Positions 17,541 to 17,818 of a DNA stretch of 17,818 bases are shown one piece after another. The notes below the pieces were generated by a model that was given only the letters and a program-made list of their open reading frames with translations, was not told the origin of the DNA and did not search any database. Positions within the stretch are counted from its first letter, which is position 1. Every line of letters starts with the position of its first letter. This DNA is from Paracoccaceae bacterium (lineage in GTDB: Bacteria > Pseudomonadota > Alphaproteobacteria > Rhodobacterales > Rhodobacteraceae), in NCBI GenBank assembly GCA_007123625.1, contig SKKS01000357.1:1-17818 (forward strand), in the 5' to 3' direction. The position numbers were made by a program, and so were the translations under genes.

Positions 17541-17818
<278 letters not shown>

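Overview
The window is high-GC DNA whose proteins look like those of a marine alphaproteobacterium, most likely of the Roseobacter group (Rhodobacterales). The evidence is a PhyR/NepR/EcfG general stress response locus, a TAXI-type TRAP transporter with a fused permease and DUF1850 partner, a two-gene split cobalamin methionine synthase, and a large RTX/dockerin-like secreted protein. No tRNA, rRNA, CRISPR array or insertion sequence is visible. The assignment rests on protein recognition by eye; no database was searched.

Layout. (i) 1-2195, minus: most of a secreted protein with a glycoside-hydrolase-like barrel, RTX repeats, a small beta domain and dockerin-like EF-hand repeats. It runs off the left edge, and its probable promoter lies at about 2228-2252. 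(ii) 2276-2860, minus: an XRE-cupin regulator followed by a strong hairpin. (iii) 2912-6437: the general stress response module. phyR is on minus; nepR, ecfG and a membrane HisKA_2-type histidine kinase are on plus. Between phyR and nepR sit two perfectly interleaved, divergent EcfG-type promoters (GGAAC-N16-CGTT on both strands, 3803-3834). (iv) 6510-7031, plus: a DUF2231 membrane protein, perhaps also under EcfG control. (v) 7055-10575, minus: a TAXI-TRAP operon in the order binding protein, DUF1850, fused 4TM/12TM permease. (vi) 10839-14581, plus: methionine synthase MetH split into a homocysteine-binding protein and a folate/B12/reactivation protein, overlapping by 4 nt, with a palindromic operator-like site upstream. 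(vii) 14595-15251, minus: an unrecognised membrane protein. (viii) 15252-15676: about 425 nt without a supported gene, ending in an arsR promoter. (ix) 15677-16491, plus: an ArsR regulator and an SRPBCC/AHSA1 protein, overlapping. (x) 16654-17818, minus: the end of an aldehyde (succinate-semialdehyde-like) dehydrogenase gene and a 2-oxo-acid dehydrogenase E2 that lacks a lipoyl domain.

How the genes work together. The stress module reads as a full partner-switching circuit. The kinase would phosphorylate PhyR, PhyR~P would capture NepR, and EcfG would be freed. EcfG then recognises GGAAC...CGTT elements, including those feeding phyR and nepR-ecfG, which gives positive feedback. One-mismatch versions of the element before the DUF2231 gene and the secreted protein gene suggest local regulon members. 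The TRAP, MetH, ArsR-SRPBCC and E2-aldehyde dehydrogenase blocks look like independent metabolic units. I see no clear evidence for an entirely new system. The most original observations are the symmetric divergent EcfG promoter, the secreted barrel protein with an apparently missing nucleophile, and the lipoyl-less E2.
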